Source of the DNA: DASPKW01 sp038244055
GTDB taxonomy: Bacteria > Planctomycetota > Phycisphaerae > Tepidisphaerales > Tepidisphaeraceae
Direction: 5' to 3'
NCBI GenBank assembly: GCA_038244055.1
Contig: JBBRTW010000012.1
Coordinates: 1 to 35,497, forward strand
DNA: 35,497 nt
In this document: positions 1 to 8,528 of the stretch, in pieces
Position numbering within the stretch: position 1 is the stretch's first letter
Layout of the letters: each line of letters starts with the position of its first letter
Notes under the pieces: model-generated
What the model was told of the DNA's origin: nothing
The model's input: the letters and a program-made list of their open reading frames with translations, nothing else
Databases searched by the model: none
Made by a program: the position numbers and the translations under genes

Positions 1-1136
1 ACATCAAACGGCACATAAATCGTATTCGAATCGTACTGCCACACCTTGGTTCGCGAAGTATCCGTGATCCAGTAACTCCGCTCGGCCTTCCCCGCGCCGG
101 GGTCAAGCTGGCCGGAGTCAGTGACGCCCATCACGGTCAATTTCACCGGAAGGGTGTAAAGAAAATGGGCCGGGCGATCCATCTTCCCATCGGCGTTTTT
201 GTGCATGCTAACCACGCCGGTTCCGACGACCATTCCGGGGGAATGGGCCGCATCTTCGACGAAGGTCGGCTTGGCCTTGGGAAAACGCCGCCGGATCGCG
301 TTCTTGTATTCGTCGGGCGACAAAAACGGCTGAAACGAAGCATTGGCCAGACGCTTCTCGGCCTCCGCCTGCGCCAGTTTCTGCTCGGCATCGTTGGCCG
401 CCAGAAGCTGATCCGCGTCGGCGACGATTTTTCCGGCGAATTTGCGGATCGCGGCCCGCTCCTCTTCGCCGATGATCGGGTCCTTCCCGGCCGCGAGGTC
501 CCTCATCCGCGTCGCGATCCAGCCGGCCATGTCGGCCTCCCCGTCCACATTCTTGCCCGCGGCGGCGCGAAGGGCCGCCGCCTTATCCCGCACCTTCGGC
601 GCAGCTTCGGCAATCGCCCCTTTTTCCTTATCGGTCATCTTCAAAAGCGCCTCGGGCTCGCGCACCTGCGTGTAGCCATACATCTGCCGCAAATCCCAGC
701 GATCCTCCGCCGAGATCGCCTTCCCATCCGCCCAGTCCTTCCACTGCGAATACTGCCTGAAAAGCGACTTCGGAAAATCATTCACCTTCCCAATCCGCTC
801 CATCGGCAGCCCCAGCACCTGCACCCCCATCGTCTTCTGATTGTCGATGTTGATCAGCCCAAACGTCTGCAGCGTCGGCACCGCCGCCTCCACCTCCGGC
901 ATCTTCTCGATCTCCGCGATCATCTCCTGATAATTCGGAAACCCCGAAAGCGAATTCGCCTGCACCACCACATCCCCCGACAGCCCGTGAAAACTCGTCC
1001 GGAACATCCGCAGCCACCCCCCCATCACCGAAATCACCACCAGCACCATCGTCGTGCAAAGGCAGACGGCTGCGAGCGAAACCCAAGCGATGCGGCGCTT
1101 GCGGAGGTATTTGAGGATGAGGAGGAGTTTGTACAA
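1..1136 (-). CDS. LolC/LolE-type ABC transporter permease (3' end beyond window)
   Basis: The frame is open from position 1136 to the left window edge, about 378 codons with no stop. The start is probably the TTG at 1136-1134, which gives MYKLLLILKYLRKRRIAWVS; no in-frame ATG precedes it and no clear ribosome binding site is visible. A positive N-terminus is followed by one membrane segment (residues ~17-40, VSLAAVCLCTTMVLVVISVM), then a long extracytoplasmic domain beginning GLSGDVVV, which is the LolC/LolE/MacB core pattern. The soluble part holds a charged, Ala/Lys-rich insert (~residues 130-260). The C-terminal FtsX membrane segments would lie outside the window. Such proteins move lipoproteins or other envelope substrates with a separate ATPase. 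It lies downstream of lysS on the same strand; lysS-lolC-lolD order is known in some other bacteria. The family call is firm; the Lol role is an inference. Confidence 0.8.
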   Translation of the reverse strand, partial: MYKLLLILKYLRKRRIAWVSLAAVCLCTTMVLVVISVMGGWLRMFRTSFHGLSGDVVVQANSLSGFPNYQEMIAEIEKMPEVEAAVPTLQTFGLINIDNQKTMGVQVLGLPMERIGKVNDFPKSLFRQYSQWKDWADGKAISAEDRWDLRQMYGYTQVREPEALLKMTDKEKGAIAEAAPKVRDKAAALRAAAGKNVDGEADMAGWIATRMRDLAAGKDPIIGEEERAAIRKFAGKIVADADQLLAANDAEQKLAQAEAEKRLANASFQPFLSPDEYKNAIRRRFPKAKPTFVEDAAHSPGMVVGTGVVSMHKNADGKMDRPAHFLYTLPVKLTVMGVTDSGQLDPGAGKAERSYWITDTSRTKVWQYDSNTIYVPFD

Positions 1137-1141
1137 GGGGA

Positions 1142-1242
1142 GTTGTGAGTTGTGGGTTGTGAGTTGTGGGTTGTTAGTCGTTAGTCGTTAGTCGGTGGTC
1201 GTTAGTCGTTGGTCGTTGGTCGTTAGTCGTTAGTCGTTGGTT
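1142..1242. repeat. heptamer tandem array between lysS and the permease
   Basis: Four heptamers alternate GTTGTGA and GTTGTGG at 1142-1169. After a 3-base break, ten heptamers of the form GTTAGTC or GTTGGTC (one GGTGGTC, the last GTTGGTT) run from 1173 to 1242. The array begins only 6 bp from the proposed TTG start of the permease, so on the coding strand it is the permease leader. No gene is seen in it. Confidence 0.85.
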
Positions 1243-1259
1243 GCCAGTTGCTGCTGACA

Positions 1260-1299
1260 GTCATCCCGAGGGGAGCTATGCGACCCGAAGGATCTAGCC
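1260..1299. repeat. interspersed repeat family A, copy 1
   Basis: This 40-bp stretch has the core GAGGGGAG...CGACCCGAAG. It matches positions 5094-5133 in the same orientation at about 33 of 40 bases. Both copies lie in noncoding DNA beside a family B repeat. Confidence 0.75.
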
Positions 1300-1320
1300 T
1301 CAAACTTCAAGGCCCAAACT

Positions 1321-1443
1321 CCCTCTCCTGTACTCGGGAGAGGGCGGGGGTGAGGGTCTTACTCCCTCTCCCAAGCGGCACCAGTCCAGCCCATTCGCCG
1401 CGCCGCTAAACCGCCGCGTGGGAGAGGGTGGGGTGAGGGGTCT
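1321..1443. repeat. interspersed repeat family B (CCCTCTCC / GGGAGAGGG palindromes), two units
   Basis: Two adjacent units are visible. Each begins CTCCCTCTCC and ends GGGAGAGGG followed by a G-rich GGTGAGGG tail, so each can fold into a CCCTCTCC/GGAGAGGG hairpin. The first has a short loop (about 1321-1357) and the second a longer one (about 1361-1443). A diverged relative occurs at about 5211-5249. The rest of the 386-bp gap between lysS and the permease shows no gene. Confidence 0.7.
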
Positions 1444-1522
1444 TGTCTTTCGGCAATCCAGCGCGACAACCATTCCATTAAATCCTCAAGCATCCTTCCC
1501 AAGCAATTAGTTCACCAAACCC

Positions 1523-3208
1523 TCACGTCGGATTCACCTCACCCGCCCCGCCCTTCTCCTGCGGCTTCATCAGCGGAAACAAAATCACATCCCGAATCGA
1601 TTCCGCTCCAGTCAGCATCATCACCAGCCGATCGATCCCCAGCCCCATCCCGCCGGCCGGCGGCATGCCGTATTTCAGGGCGGTCAGGAAATCCTCATCC
1701 ACTTTCTGCTGATCCTCGCCGACCTGGTGATTGAAATTCTCCGCCTGGATGGCCGGATCATTCAGCTCGGTGTAGCCGGGGGAAATCTCCTGGCCGTTGA
1801 TGGCGAGCTCGTAGACATCGGCGAAGAACCAATCTTTTTCAGGCACATCGGGCTCCGGAGCTTTTTTTGCAAGAGGGATGATCACGCTAGGAACGTGTGT
1901 GACGAAGGTGGGGTCTACCAACGTATGTTCAATGAGCTTCTCGTAGATTTCGACGAGTTGTTGTGCTGGCGAGAGCTTTCGCAGTTGGTCTTCCGCCCAG
2001 CGAAGAACGCGCGTCCGCGTGCCATCACCCCATGTCATGGTTGCATGAGCCTCAACTTTACTACGCAGGAAATCGTGAAGTTCATTCTCCTTGTTATGGA
2101 TCATCGCCTTAAATAGATCAGGATATGCATCCTGCAATGGGCGTTTGTCGAATTTCCAGCCAGTGCGTTCTTTGACGAGATCGACCATTCGCACCCGACG
2201 CCATCGCGTTCCGGGCGATCTCGTATCGTCGCCCAGAAGATCGATGGTTTTCGCCGCTGGAACGAAAGTCGCGTCGATTGAATCGTTCACAGGCGTGGTC
2301 GGCGGCGAACGATGCTCGATTTGCAGCGTCCCAAACACCGTCTTCGCCACATGGCAGATCATGCTCTCCACCATCTCCGCCATCGTCTCCCAACTCCCAA
2401 ACGCCTCATACGCCTCCAGCATCGTAAACTCCGGATTATGCCGCGGCGAAATCCCTTCATTGCGAAAATTGCGATTCAGCTCAAAGACCTTGGTGAACCC
2501 CCCCACCAGCAGCCGCTTCAGATAAAGCTCCGGCGCGATCCGCAGGTAAAGCGGGATATCCAGCGCATTGTGATGCGTCTCGAATGGCCGCGCCGCCGCC
2601 CCGCCCGCCAGCGCCTGCATCATCGGCGTCTCCACCTCGATATACCCGCGCGACCTCAGAAAATTCCGCACCTCATCCACGATCCGAATCCGCAGCTTGA
2701 GGGTTTTCATCACCTCCGGATTGGCCCACAGATCCACATACCGCTGCCGGTAGCGCAGCTCCACATCGCTTAAGCCCTCCCACTTGGCCGGCGGCGGCAA
2801 TAGCGCCTTGGCCGCCATCCCAATCTTTGTCGCCCAGACCGTCGGCTCCAGCTTCTTGGTCTGCCCCAGCGGTCCCTCCACGATAATCTGGTCCCCCAGA
2901 TCCAGCAGCTCATTGATCTTCCAGGCCGTCTCATCCAGGCGCCTCTTATCGAAGGCGATCTGCAAATCACCCGATTCATCGCGCAGCGTGAGAAAACTCA
3001 GCTTCCCCATGTCGCGCTTGAGCATGATCCGCCCGGCCGCCTTAACCACCGGCCCGCCATCCTGCAAAAACTCCGGCCGATGCAGCGCCCGAATCTCCGC
3101 CAGCGGTTTCACCCCCATCACCGCCCCGCCATACGGGTCCACTCCAAGCTCGCGCAGCTTCTGCGCCTTGCCGCTCCGCTCAACTTCGTAGATCGATGCT
3201 TCTGACAT
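1523..3208 (-). CDS. lysS: lysyl-tRNA synthetase, class II
   Basis: This cytoplasmic enzyme charges tRNA-Lys with lysine using ATP. The 561-residue product has an N-terminal OB-fold anticodon-binding region (~55-150), motif 1 around IEVETPMMQ (190-198), motif 2 around FRNEGISPRHNPEFTMLEAY (248-267) and motif 3 GMGLGIDRLVMML (520-532), with the terminal LFPLMKP typical of LysRS. ELNDP at 481-485 is also family-typical. It is about 50-60 residues longer than usual; the extra length lies between motifs 2 and 3 (~355-415). The ATG at 3208 gives the normal N-terminus; upstream there is no clear ribosome site. Base composition changes inside the gene: roughly 1858-2338 uses many A/T-ending codons, whereas the flanks are strongly C/G-ending. 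The permease follows on the same strand after 386 bp. Confidence 0.96.
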   Translation of the reverse strand: MSEASIYEVERSGKAQKLRELGVDPYGGAVMGVKPLAEIRALHRPEFLQDGGPVVKAAGRIMLKRDMGKLSFLTLRDESGDLQIAFDKRRLDETAWKINELLDLGDQIIVEGPLGQTKKLEPTVWATKIGMAAKALLPPPAKWEGLSDVELRYRQRYVDLWANPEVMKTLKLRIRIVDEVRNFLRSRGYIEVETPMMQALAGGAAARPFETHHNALDIPLYLRIAPELYLKRLLVGGFTKVFELNRNFRNEGISPRHNPEFTMLEAYEAFGSWETMAEMVESMICHVAKTVFGTLQIEHRSPPTTPVNDSIDATFVPAAKTIDLLGDDTRSPGTRWRRVRMVDLVKERTGWKFDKRPLQDAYPDLFKAMIHNKENELHDFLRSKVEAHATMTWGDGTRTRVLRWAEDQLRKLSPAQQLVEIYEKLIEHTLVDPTFVTHVPSVIIPLAKKAPEPDVPEKDWFFADVYELAINGQEISPGYTELNDPAIQAENFNHQVGEDQQKVDEDFLTALKYGMPPAGGMGLGIDRLVMMLTGAESIRDVILFPLMKPQEKGGAGEVNPT

Positions 3209-3606
3209 GGTTATTCGTGGTTCTTTCGTGGCACGGGCATCTTGCCCGTGTAAGCAGCCTCCGATTTCGGAGTGCCTGCGATTTCGTTTCCTGCGCCTCG
3301 GTCACGGGCCGCATGCCCGTGCTACGACTGATTATCGGCCCTCGCTCATCCCGCAACGTGTTACCGGGCCTGCCGCTATCGGGCGGTGTCGAGTCCGTCG
3401 ATAATAGTGCAGCGTACCCAAAAGTAAAAACGCGGGTGCAGATCGTTCGAGGGCATACGCAAAGGATTGCTTGCCCGTGACACGGCCGTCCCGGCCGTGC
3501 GAACAGCTCTTGAAGTCGAAAGTTCAGCCATTTTCAGTTTTCGACAGTTCCAGCACGGGCGAGACGCCCGTGTCACCGCAGGCACCCCAGGAGAGGAAAT
3601 CGGACG
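3209..3606. repeat. gene-free gap with GCCCGTG-type palindromes
   Basis: This 398-bp gap between divergent lysS and the DUF1570 gene holds several copies of a CACGGGC...GCCCGTG palindrome. They lie at about 3232-3250, 3303-3319 and 3554-3571, with a related GGCCGTCCCGGCC hairpin at about 3483-3497. The copies sit in noncoding DNA and do not flank a transposase. Promoters for both neighbours must lie here, but none can be picked out with confidence. Confidence 0.7.
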
Positions 3607-5025
3607 ATGGTTACTTCCGGTGGGGTAGACATTCTTGTCTGCCCAATAAAGATTTCCTGCGGAGGCAAGGCTTCCATTGAAGTCAGCCATGGTGGGGCAG
3701 ACATTCTTGTCTGCCCTGGAGAAACTTCCCCCATCAACAAACCTTCCATTGCAACCAGCCATGGAAGCACAAACAACCTTTTTCACCCAAAACAACCCTC
3801 CCCATCCCCATCCACTTCCCCCTCCAAAATCTTCCCAATCCTTCTCCTCCTCACCCTCCTCCCCACCCCAGCCTCCGCCGAACCTCACCTGGGTCTGGTC
3901 CGCACCAAATACTATCTCCTCCACAGCGACATCGAAGACCCTCTTCTCTACGACCTCGGCCGGCGCATGGATGCCATGTACGCCGAATATTCCCGCCGCC
4001 TCTCCGATTTCGATCTCCGCACCGACCGCAAGCCCCTCGATGTCTACCTCTTCCAGTCCAAATCCGACTACACCAATTTCACCGCCGGCAAACATCAGAA
4101 CACCGGCGGCGTTTTCCTCCCCGCCCAGAACCAGCTCGTCTCCTACTGCGACGGCCAGCGCGACACCCTCCGCCGCACACTCCAGCACGAGGCCTTCCAC
4201 CAGTTCGCCTACAAAGCCCTCGGCCCGCACGTCCCCGTCTGGCTTAATGAAGGCCTCGCCCAGCTCTTCGAAGAAGCCATCTGGACCGGCGATGGATTTC
4301 TCATGCAGCAGGTGCCCCCGCGCCGCCTCCGCCAGATCCAGAGCGACCTGAAAAATGAAAAGCTCCTCCCCTTCCGCACCATGATCGAGCTCACCCCCGA
4401 CCAGTGGAGCGCCAACCTCGCCAAAGACGCCTCGGCCGGCACCGTCCAGTACAACCAGGCCTGGGCCATGGTCCACTACATGGCTTACGGCGAAGGCGGC
4501 AATAACGGCCTCAAGCTCGTCGAGATGCTTCGCGCCCTCGCCCAGGGTCAGGATTCGCCCGCCGCCTTCGAGCAATCCTTCGGCCACAACCTCGCCGCCT
4601 TCCACGCCGGCTTCGATCGCTACATCGCCGCCCTCCAGCCCACCGTTGAATCCGCCCTCATCGACCACCACGAAGTCCTCACCGATCTCTGCGCCCAGCT
4701 TGCCGAGCGCGGCAAATCCTTCAACGATGTCGCCGAGCTCCGCAAGCTCGTCGATGCCAATCGCTACAAACTCCGCTACACCCGAGGCCAGGTCACCTGG
4801 ACCGCCGAGCCTGGCCAATTCTTCCGCGATGGCACCGGCAAACCCTTCTCCCCCCAGGTCCTCTACTTCGAACCCCGCCCCGGCGCGCCCCTCCCCGACC
4901 TCATCTTCAGCCACCCCGCCTATAGAATCTCCCTGAGAGGAAGATTCTTCCCCGGCGAAGGCAAAAAGCTCCAGTACGAAGTCCTCATCGAACCCCCGCC
5001 GAGTGCGACGGCCAACGGGCAATGA
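3607..5025 (+). CDS. DUF1570-family exported HExxH protein with repeat-derived N-terminus
   Basis: The 472-residue product carries HEAFH at 194-198 and, 17 residues later, NEG at 214-216 within WLNEGLAQLFEE. This HExxH...NEG pattern is the zinc-binding layout of gluzincin-like peptidases and matches the planctomycete DUF1570 family. Substrate and activity are unknown. A hydrophobic run at 74-90 (KIFPILLLLTLLPTPASA) looks like a signal peptide core ending in A-S-A. It is unusually preceded by about 70 residues. Those residues come from two 24-residue tandem repeats, GG(V/A)DILVCP...SI..SH, encoded by 72-bp units. No ATG, GTG or TTG lies in frame between 3607 and the hydrophobic run. An AGAGGA-like ribosome site about 9 bases before 3607 supports this start. 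A rare start codon nearer the signal peptide is the alternative. Confidence 0.85.
   Translation: MVTSGGVDILVCPIKISCGGKASIEVSHGGADILVCPGETSPINKPSIATSHGSTNNLFHPKQPSPSPSTSPSKIFPILLLLTLLPTPASAEPHLGLVRTKYYLLHSDIEDPLLYDLGRRMDAMYAEYSRRLSDFDLRTDRKPLDVYLFQSKSDYTNFTAGKHQNTGGVFLPAQNQLVSYCDGQRDTLRRTLQHEAFHQFAYKALGPHVPVWLNEGLAQLFEEAIWTGDGFLMQQVPPRRLRQIQSDLKNEKLLPFRTMIELTPDQWSANLAKDASAGTVQYNQAWAMVHYMAYGEGGNNGLKLVEMLRALAQGQDSPAAFEQSFGHNLAAFHAGFDRYIAALQPTVESALIDHHEVLTDLCAQLAERGKSFNDVAELRKLVDANRYKLRYTRGQVTWTAEPGQFFRDGTGKPFSPQVLYFEPRPGAPLPDLIFSHPAYRISLRGRFFPGEGKKLQYEVLIEPPPSATANGQ
3619..3762. repeat. 72-bp tandem repeat inside the start of the DUF1570 gene
   Basis: Two units begin at 3619 and 3691, each with GGTGGGG(T/C)AGACATTC and a TGTCTGCCC palindrome arm, and each ends in AGCCAT. 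A third, diverged unit begins at 3763. The spacing of 72 bp is 24 codons, so the reading frame is kept. Confidence 0.8.
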
Positions 5026-5029
5026 TCTT

Positions 5030-5483
5030 GAACCACGAAGCGCACGAAGCGCACGAAGACGCGAAGACACGATTTGCATGAATTACAACACGGGTCATTC
5101 TGAGGGGAGTTAGACGACCCGAAGAATCCAGCCCCGACGGATTGGCCCGTTCAACTTGTCGAGCAATTCTCAACGGAAAACCAAGATCCTTCGGGTCATA
5201 ACGCCCGCTTACCCCCTCGCCTGTACCCGGGGAGCGTGGGGGTGAGGGCCGAGCGTTGAACCGCGCTCCTGAGAATTCACGCACAATACCCGAGGATTTC
5301 AGCAGAGCAGAGTCAACTCCCCATCGCCCACCATACGATGACCGCCCTCGGCCGAATCGGACATTCTGGATGTTATTATCCAGAACGACTCTTGCCGCGA
5401 CACGCCTTTTCCCACATGAAATGAATTCTTGACCACCTCGTTACACCACTCACCCACCGGCCTCGCCCGGGATTGGAGCAACA
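5030..5483. repeat. gene-free gap with interspersed repeats
   Basis: Three repeat-like stretches are visible. At about 5030-5071 there is a run of GCGCACGAA-type units. At 5094-5133 is a second copy of family A (first copy at 1260-1299). At about 5211-5249 is a diverged family B palindrome. No open frame with recognisable protein character occurs. The right end, 5300-5483, is the leader of the barrel gene. Confidence 0.7.
5364..5385. promoter_or_regulatory. perfect inverted repeat upstream of the barrel gene, possible operator
   Basis: TTCTGGA (5364-5370) and TCCAGAA (5379-5385) form a perfect 7-bp inverted repeat around an 8-base AT-rich centre, about 100 bp before the ATG at 5484. The surroundings are otherwise unstructured. 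It could bind a dimeric regulator; no family can be named. Confidence 0.3.
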
Positions 5484-6974
5484 ATGCCGTCGTTCTTCCG
5501 CAACTCAATTGCAATCACTATAATTGCAGTTTTATCCTCAATCTCCGCCTTCGCCGACCCGGCGCCCGCGCCCGCCGCCCCGGCCTACACCGCCGTCCGC
5601 TGGAACGAAGACTATTCCTATCTCGCCAAAGCCCCCAAATCCGATCTCTTCGATCCCATCAAGTACATCCCCCTCGGCTCCGACCCCGACTGGTATCTCT
5701 CCATCGGCGGCTCCTTTCGCGAGCGCTATGAATACTTCAACAACGTCAACTTCTCGCCCGCCACCGCCGCCCAGGATGAGGATGGCTACTACCTCACCCG
5801 CATCCTCCTTCACGCCGATCTGCACATGGGGAAGAACCTGCGCGTCTTCGTCCAGGGCAAGAGCGCCATGGAAGATGACCGCTTCGGCGGCCCCCGTCCC
5901 GTCGATGCCGATGAAGTCGACATCCAGCAGCTCTTCGTCGATTACAAGTTCGATCTCGGCGCCAAAGACTCCGCCACCGTCCGCTTCGGCCGCCAGGACC
6001 TCCTCTACGGCGCTCAGCGCCTGATCTCGCCGCTGGATTGGACCAACAACCGCCGCACCTTCGAAGGCCTCAAAGTCGCCACCGTCCTCGGCAACGGCAC
6101 CCACAACCTCGACTTCTTCTGGGTCCGCCCCGTCAACGTCGACAAGGAACGCCTCAACAACGGCGATGGCGAGACCTCCTTCGCCGGCATCTACGACACC
6201 ATCAGCCTCCCCGAGTTCATGAAGGGATCGGGCACCAAGCTCGAACTCTACTTCCTCGCCCTCAATCGCACCGATGCCCGTTTCGCCACCAACGCCGCTG
6301 CCACCGTGCCCACCCGCGATGAGGACCGCTACACCGTCGGCGTCCGCTTCTCCGGCGCGCCCAAGCCCTTCGATTTCGACATCGAGGCCGACTATCAGTT
6401 CGGCCAGTTCGGCGATCAGCGCATCTGCGCCTGGTCCATCGCCGCCGAAGCCGGCTACACCGCCGCCTGCCCCTGGACTCCGCGCGTCTATCTCGGTTTC
6501 GATGCCGCCTCCGGCAACGATAACGGCAACAACGGCTCCTTCGGCACCTTCAACCAGCTCTTCCCCCTCGGCCACGCCTATTTCGGCTACATCGATGTCA
6601 TCGGCCGGCAGAACATCATCGATCTGCACCCCGGCATCGAAGTCACGCCGATCCAGAACGCCAACTGGGCCAGGAAGGTGACCTTCCGCACCGATTACCA
6701 TCTCTTCTGGCGCGAGAACGAGCACGATGCAGTCTACAACGTCCTGGCGGGCGGCGCGTCCGCGCCCCCCTCGGCCGGCGTCCTCCGCGCCGCCTCGGGA
6801 TCCACCGAAACCTTCGTCGGCTCGGAAATCGACTGCCTCCTCACCTGGCAGATCGACCGCCACCTCCAGGTCTTCGGCGGCTACTCCCACTTCTTCTCCG
6901 GCGACTTCATCGAGCAAACCGGCGCCAGCCGCGACATCGACTTCGCCTACTTCGCTTTGACCTACTCATTCTGA
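5484..6974 (+). CDS. alginate_exp-type outer-membrane beta-barrel protein
   Basis: The 496-residue product starts with a signal peptide (about residues 1-24, hydrophobic IAITIIAVLSSISAFA). A mature domain of alternating short beta strands follows. WYLSIGGSFRERYEYFNN (~72-89), then RILLHADLHMGKNLRVFVQGK (~106-126) and TVRFGRQDLLYGAQRLISP (~165-183) fit the alginate-export (AlgE-like, Pfam alginate_exp) family. The last residue is Phe after FAYFALTYSF, the normal barrel-assembly signal. Members form outer-membrane pores; in planctomycetes the substrate is unproven and need not be alginate. The ATG at 5484 is the only start giving a complete signal peptide. Codons are strongly C-ending. It seems to be a single-gene unit, closed by the hairpin at 7003-7037. 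Confidence 0.85.
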   Translation: MPSFFRNSIAITIIAVLSSISAFADPAPAPAAPAYTAVRWNEDYSYLAKAPKSDLFDPIKYIPLGSDPDWYLSIGGSFRERYEYFNNVNFSPATAAQDEDGYYLTRILLHADLHMGKNLRVFVQGKSAMEDDRFGGPRPVDADEVDIQQLFVDYKFDLGAKDSATVRFGRQDLLYGAQRLISPLDWTNNRRTFEGLKVATVLGNGTHNLDFFWVRPVNVDKERLNNGDGETSFAGIYDTISLPEFMKGSGTKLELYFLALNRTDARFATNAAATVPTRDEDRYTVGVRFSGAPKPFDFDIEADYQFGQFGDQRICAWSIAAEAGYTAACPWTPRVYLGFDAASGNDNGNNGSFGTFNQLFPLGHAYFGYIDVIGRQNIIDLHPGIEVTPIQNANWARKVTFRTDYHLFWRENEHDAVYNVLAGGASAPPSAGVLRAASGSTETFVGSEIDCLLTWQIDRHLQVFGGYSHFFSGDFIEQTGASRDIDFAYFALTYSF

Positions 6975-7002
6975 AGCGCCTAAGTGCCTCAGATCATTCA
7001 GC

Positions 7003-7037
7003 CGCCAGGCCCCGTCCAATAGCGTCGGGGCCTGGCC
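7003..7037 (+). terminator. strong hairpin after the barrel gene
   Basis: GCCAGGCCCC (7004-7013) pairs perfectly with GGGGCCTGGC (7027-7036), and one more G-C pair closes inward, leaving an 11-base loop. It starts 30 bp after the stop of the barrel gene. There is only a weak T tract behind it, so it may act as a bidirectional or factor-assisted terminator for the convergent genes. Confidence 0.65.
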
Positions 7038-7083
7038 TATTCTGAGGCAATCTGCTTGACAGCGCTCAATCGCGCACGGCCAT

Positions 7084-8528
7084 TCAGTTCTTGATCTTCC
7101 GCAAATAAATAAACTGTAACAAAGCCCGATTCAAAGGTTCGAGTTCCACGCTCGGCTGTGTGCCCACCAAAATTAATCGGCCCCTGCCCATCGACACTCC
7201 GGCCGCGATTGCGATATCGTTCTGCTTCCCGCCTCGAAGCAGCACCACTGAACCTTTAGGAACGTCGAATCCATTGTAGATTTTCAACTTCTCCAAGGCG
7301 GCGGGTGCCAAGTCCGGCGTGCCTAGGACTGGGGCGAGTTCGTCGCGCCTCAAACACGCCGCCTGCCGAGGGTCCACTTGGGCGGGTGACGGCCGTCGTT
7401 CCCAGGCTCGCCAGACGACCCTCGATCTGACGCTTCTTCAGCCCGCCCGGCATATCCGCAATGGCGGCCTGATACAGGGAGGCCGCATGTCGGCGAACTT
7501 CAGACTTGGCCCGCGCAGTTGCCTGTGATTCTGCCACCTCCCACCACACGTCGGCCAGATCCGCGATATCTTTGGGATCCTTCACGCCACCCAGTTCCTT
7601 CAGCGCGGCCGACTTGAGCTTTGTATCACTGCCCTTGGCGAGCATCGGCAGGCCCGCCGTCCACTGTCCTCGCATGAAGCACTGAATATGTACCCACCGC
7701 AAGATTCGCCGCTGGATCGTCGGGAGATTTTGCCAGCTTCTCCGCCTGGGCGGCAGTGTGATCGTGAGCGGACCGAACCTGTTCGATTTCCTGTTGTCGT
7801 TTCTGAATCAGCGCCTGAGCTTCCGTATTCCCAGCGGTGGTGTTTCGGGCGCTGGCCAGCACCCGACCGGCGAGAACGAAATTCTCCGCATCGACGGCTG
7901 AATCGACCAACTCGTTTACGGCCAGAAGGTTTTCGGAAGCGAGTGCGGCGGAATCCGGCTTGCCATTCATGAGCGCAACCGCGTCCGCCTTCGTTGCTAT
8001 TGAATCGATGCCCTGAAAGCAAGTGGACAATTGCTCGATAGCGGTAAAGCAAGCCCGAAGATCACTTCCTTCGCGAGCGGCCGAAATGGCCCCGCCAAGC
8101 AGCACGTACTGATCCGCCGCGCTGGCGGCCGATTCAGGAACGGCCTTCAGGAACTCCTGCGCCAACCGCCGACGACCCGGCGGGATCCGGTCAGCCAACT
8201 GTTTCGCAAAGGCCTCCTTTAGCAGGGCTCGGGATTTGGACAACTCAGCCGGCGACGGAACCAGACGAGCCGTCGGTGTGGGAACCACCGCAACCGGGAC
8301 CGGCGATGAAGTGGCTGGACGAGTGGTCCCGGTCGATGACCCTTGAGTCGCCGGCGGTGTATGCACCGTTGGCGTGGTCGAGGGTACTGCATGGGGTGGT
8401 GTCGCAGGTATGGCCTTTGGTGGCACCCAATCGTCATCAAAAATATTGGCGGCCAGTGCAGTGGGGCAAAGACTTGCTGATACGAGGAAAACTAAAGCGA
8501 ACGCCGTCTGGCATACCCAACGCATCAT
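7084..8528 (-). pseudogene. exported planctomycete repeat-region protein, broken by frameshifts
   Basis: Three fragments on one strand read as one protein. The first (8528-7626) starts at ATG-ATG with an AAAGGA ribosome site 6 bases upstream. It has a signal peptide (MMRWVCQTAFALVFLVSASL), a Pro/Thr-rich linker and a helical, Ala-rich domain ending SPDDPAANLAVGTY. The next frame (from about 7690 to 7256) continues with CFMRGQWTAGLPMLAKGSD...DLADVWWEVAE...LKKRQIEGRLASL. ANLAVG-x-F-x-CF-x-GLP-LAKGSD is a continuous module in planctomycete proteins, so a one-base shift near 7690 is nearly certain. A third frame (7440-7084) encodes KIYNGFDVPKGSVVLLRGG...GRGRLILVGTQP; it may be the true C-terminus after a second shift near 7310-7440, but that is less sure. 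Function is unknown. Confidence 0.65.

Noticed and set aside
165..1148. 327-codon open frame on the plus strand
   Set aside because: It is antisense to the LolC/E-like permease and becomes a His/Arg/Pro-rich low-complexity product.
1142..1242. CRISPR array
   Set aside because: The repeats are contiguous 7-bp units without spacers, and no cas gene is in the window.
3376..5079. 567-codon open frame on the minus strand
   Set aside because: It is antisense to the DUF1570 gene and codes a Glu/Gly/Val-rich low-complexity product.
5429..5457. TTGACC as a -35 box before the barrel gene
   Set aside because: No -10-like hexamer occurs at a suitable distance; the downstream sequence is C-rich.
5538..6917. 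459-codon open frame on the minus strand
   Set aside because: It is the antisense shadow of the barrel gene, with no recognisable motif and acidic low-complexity sequence.
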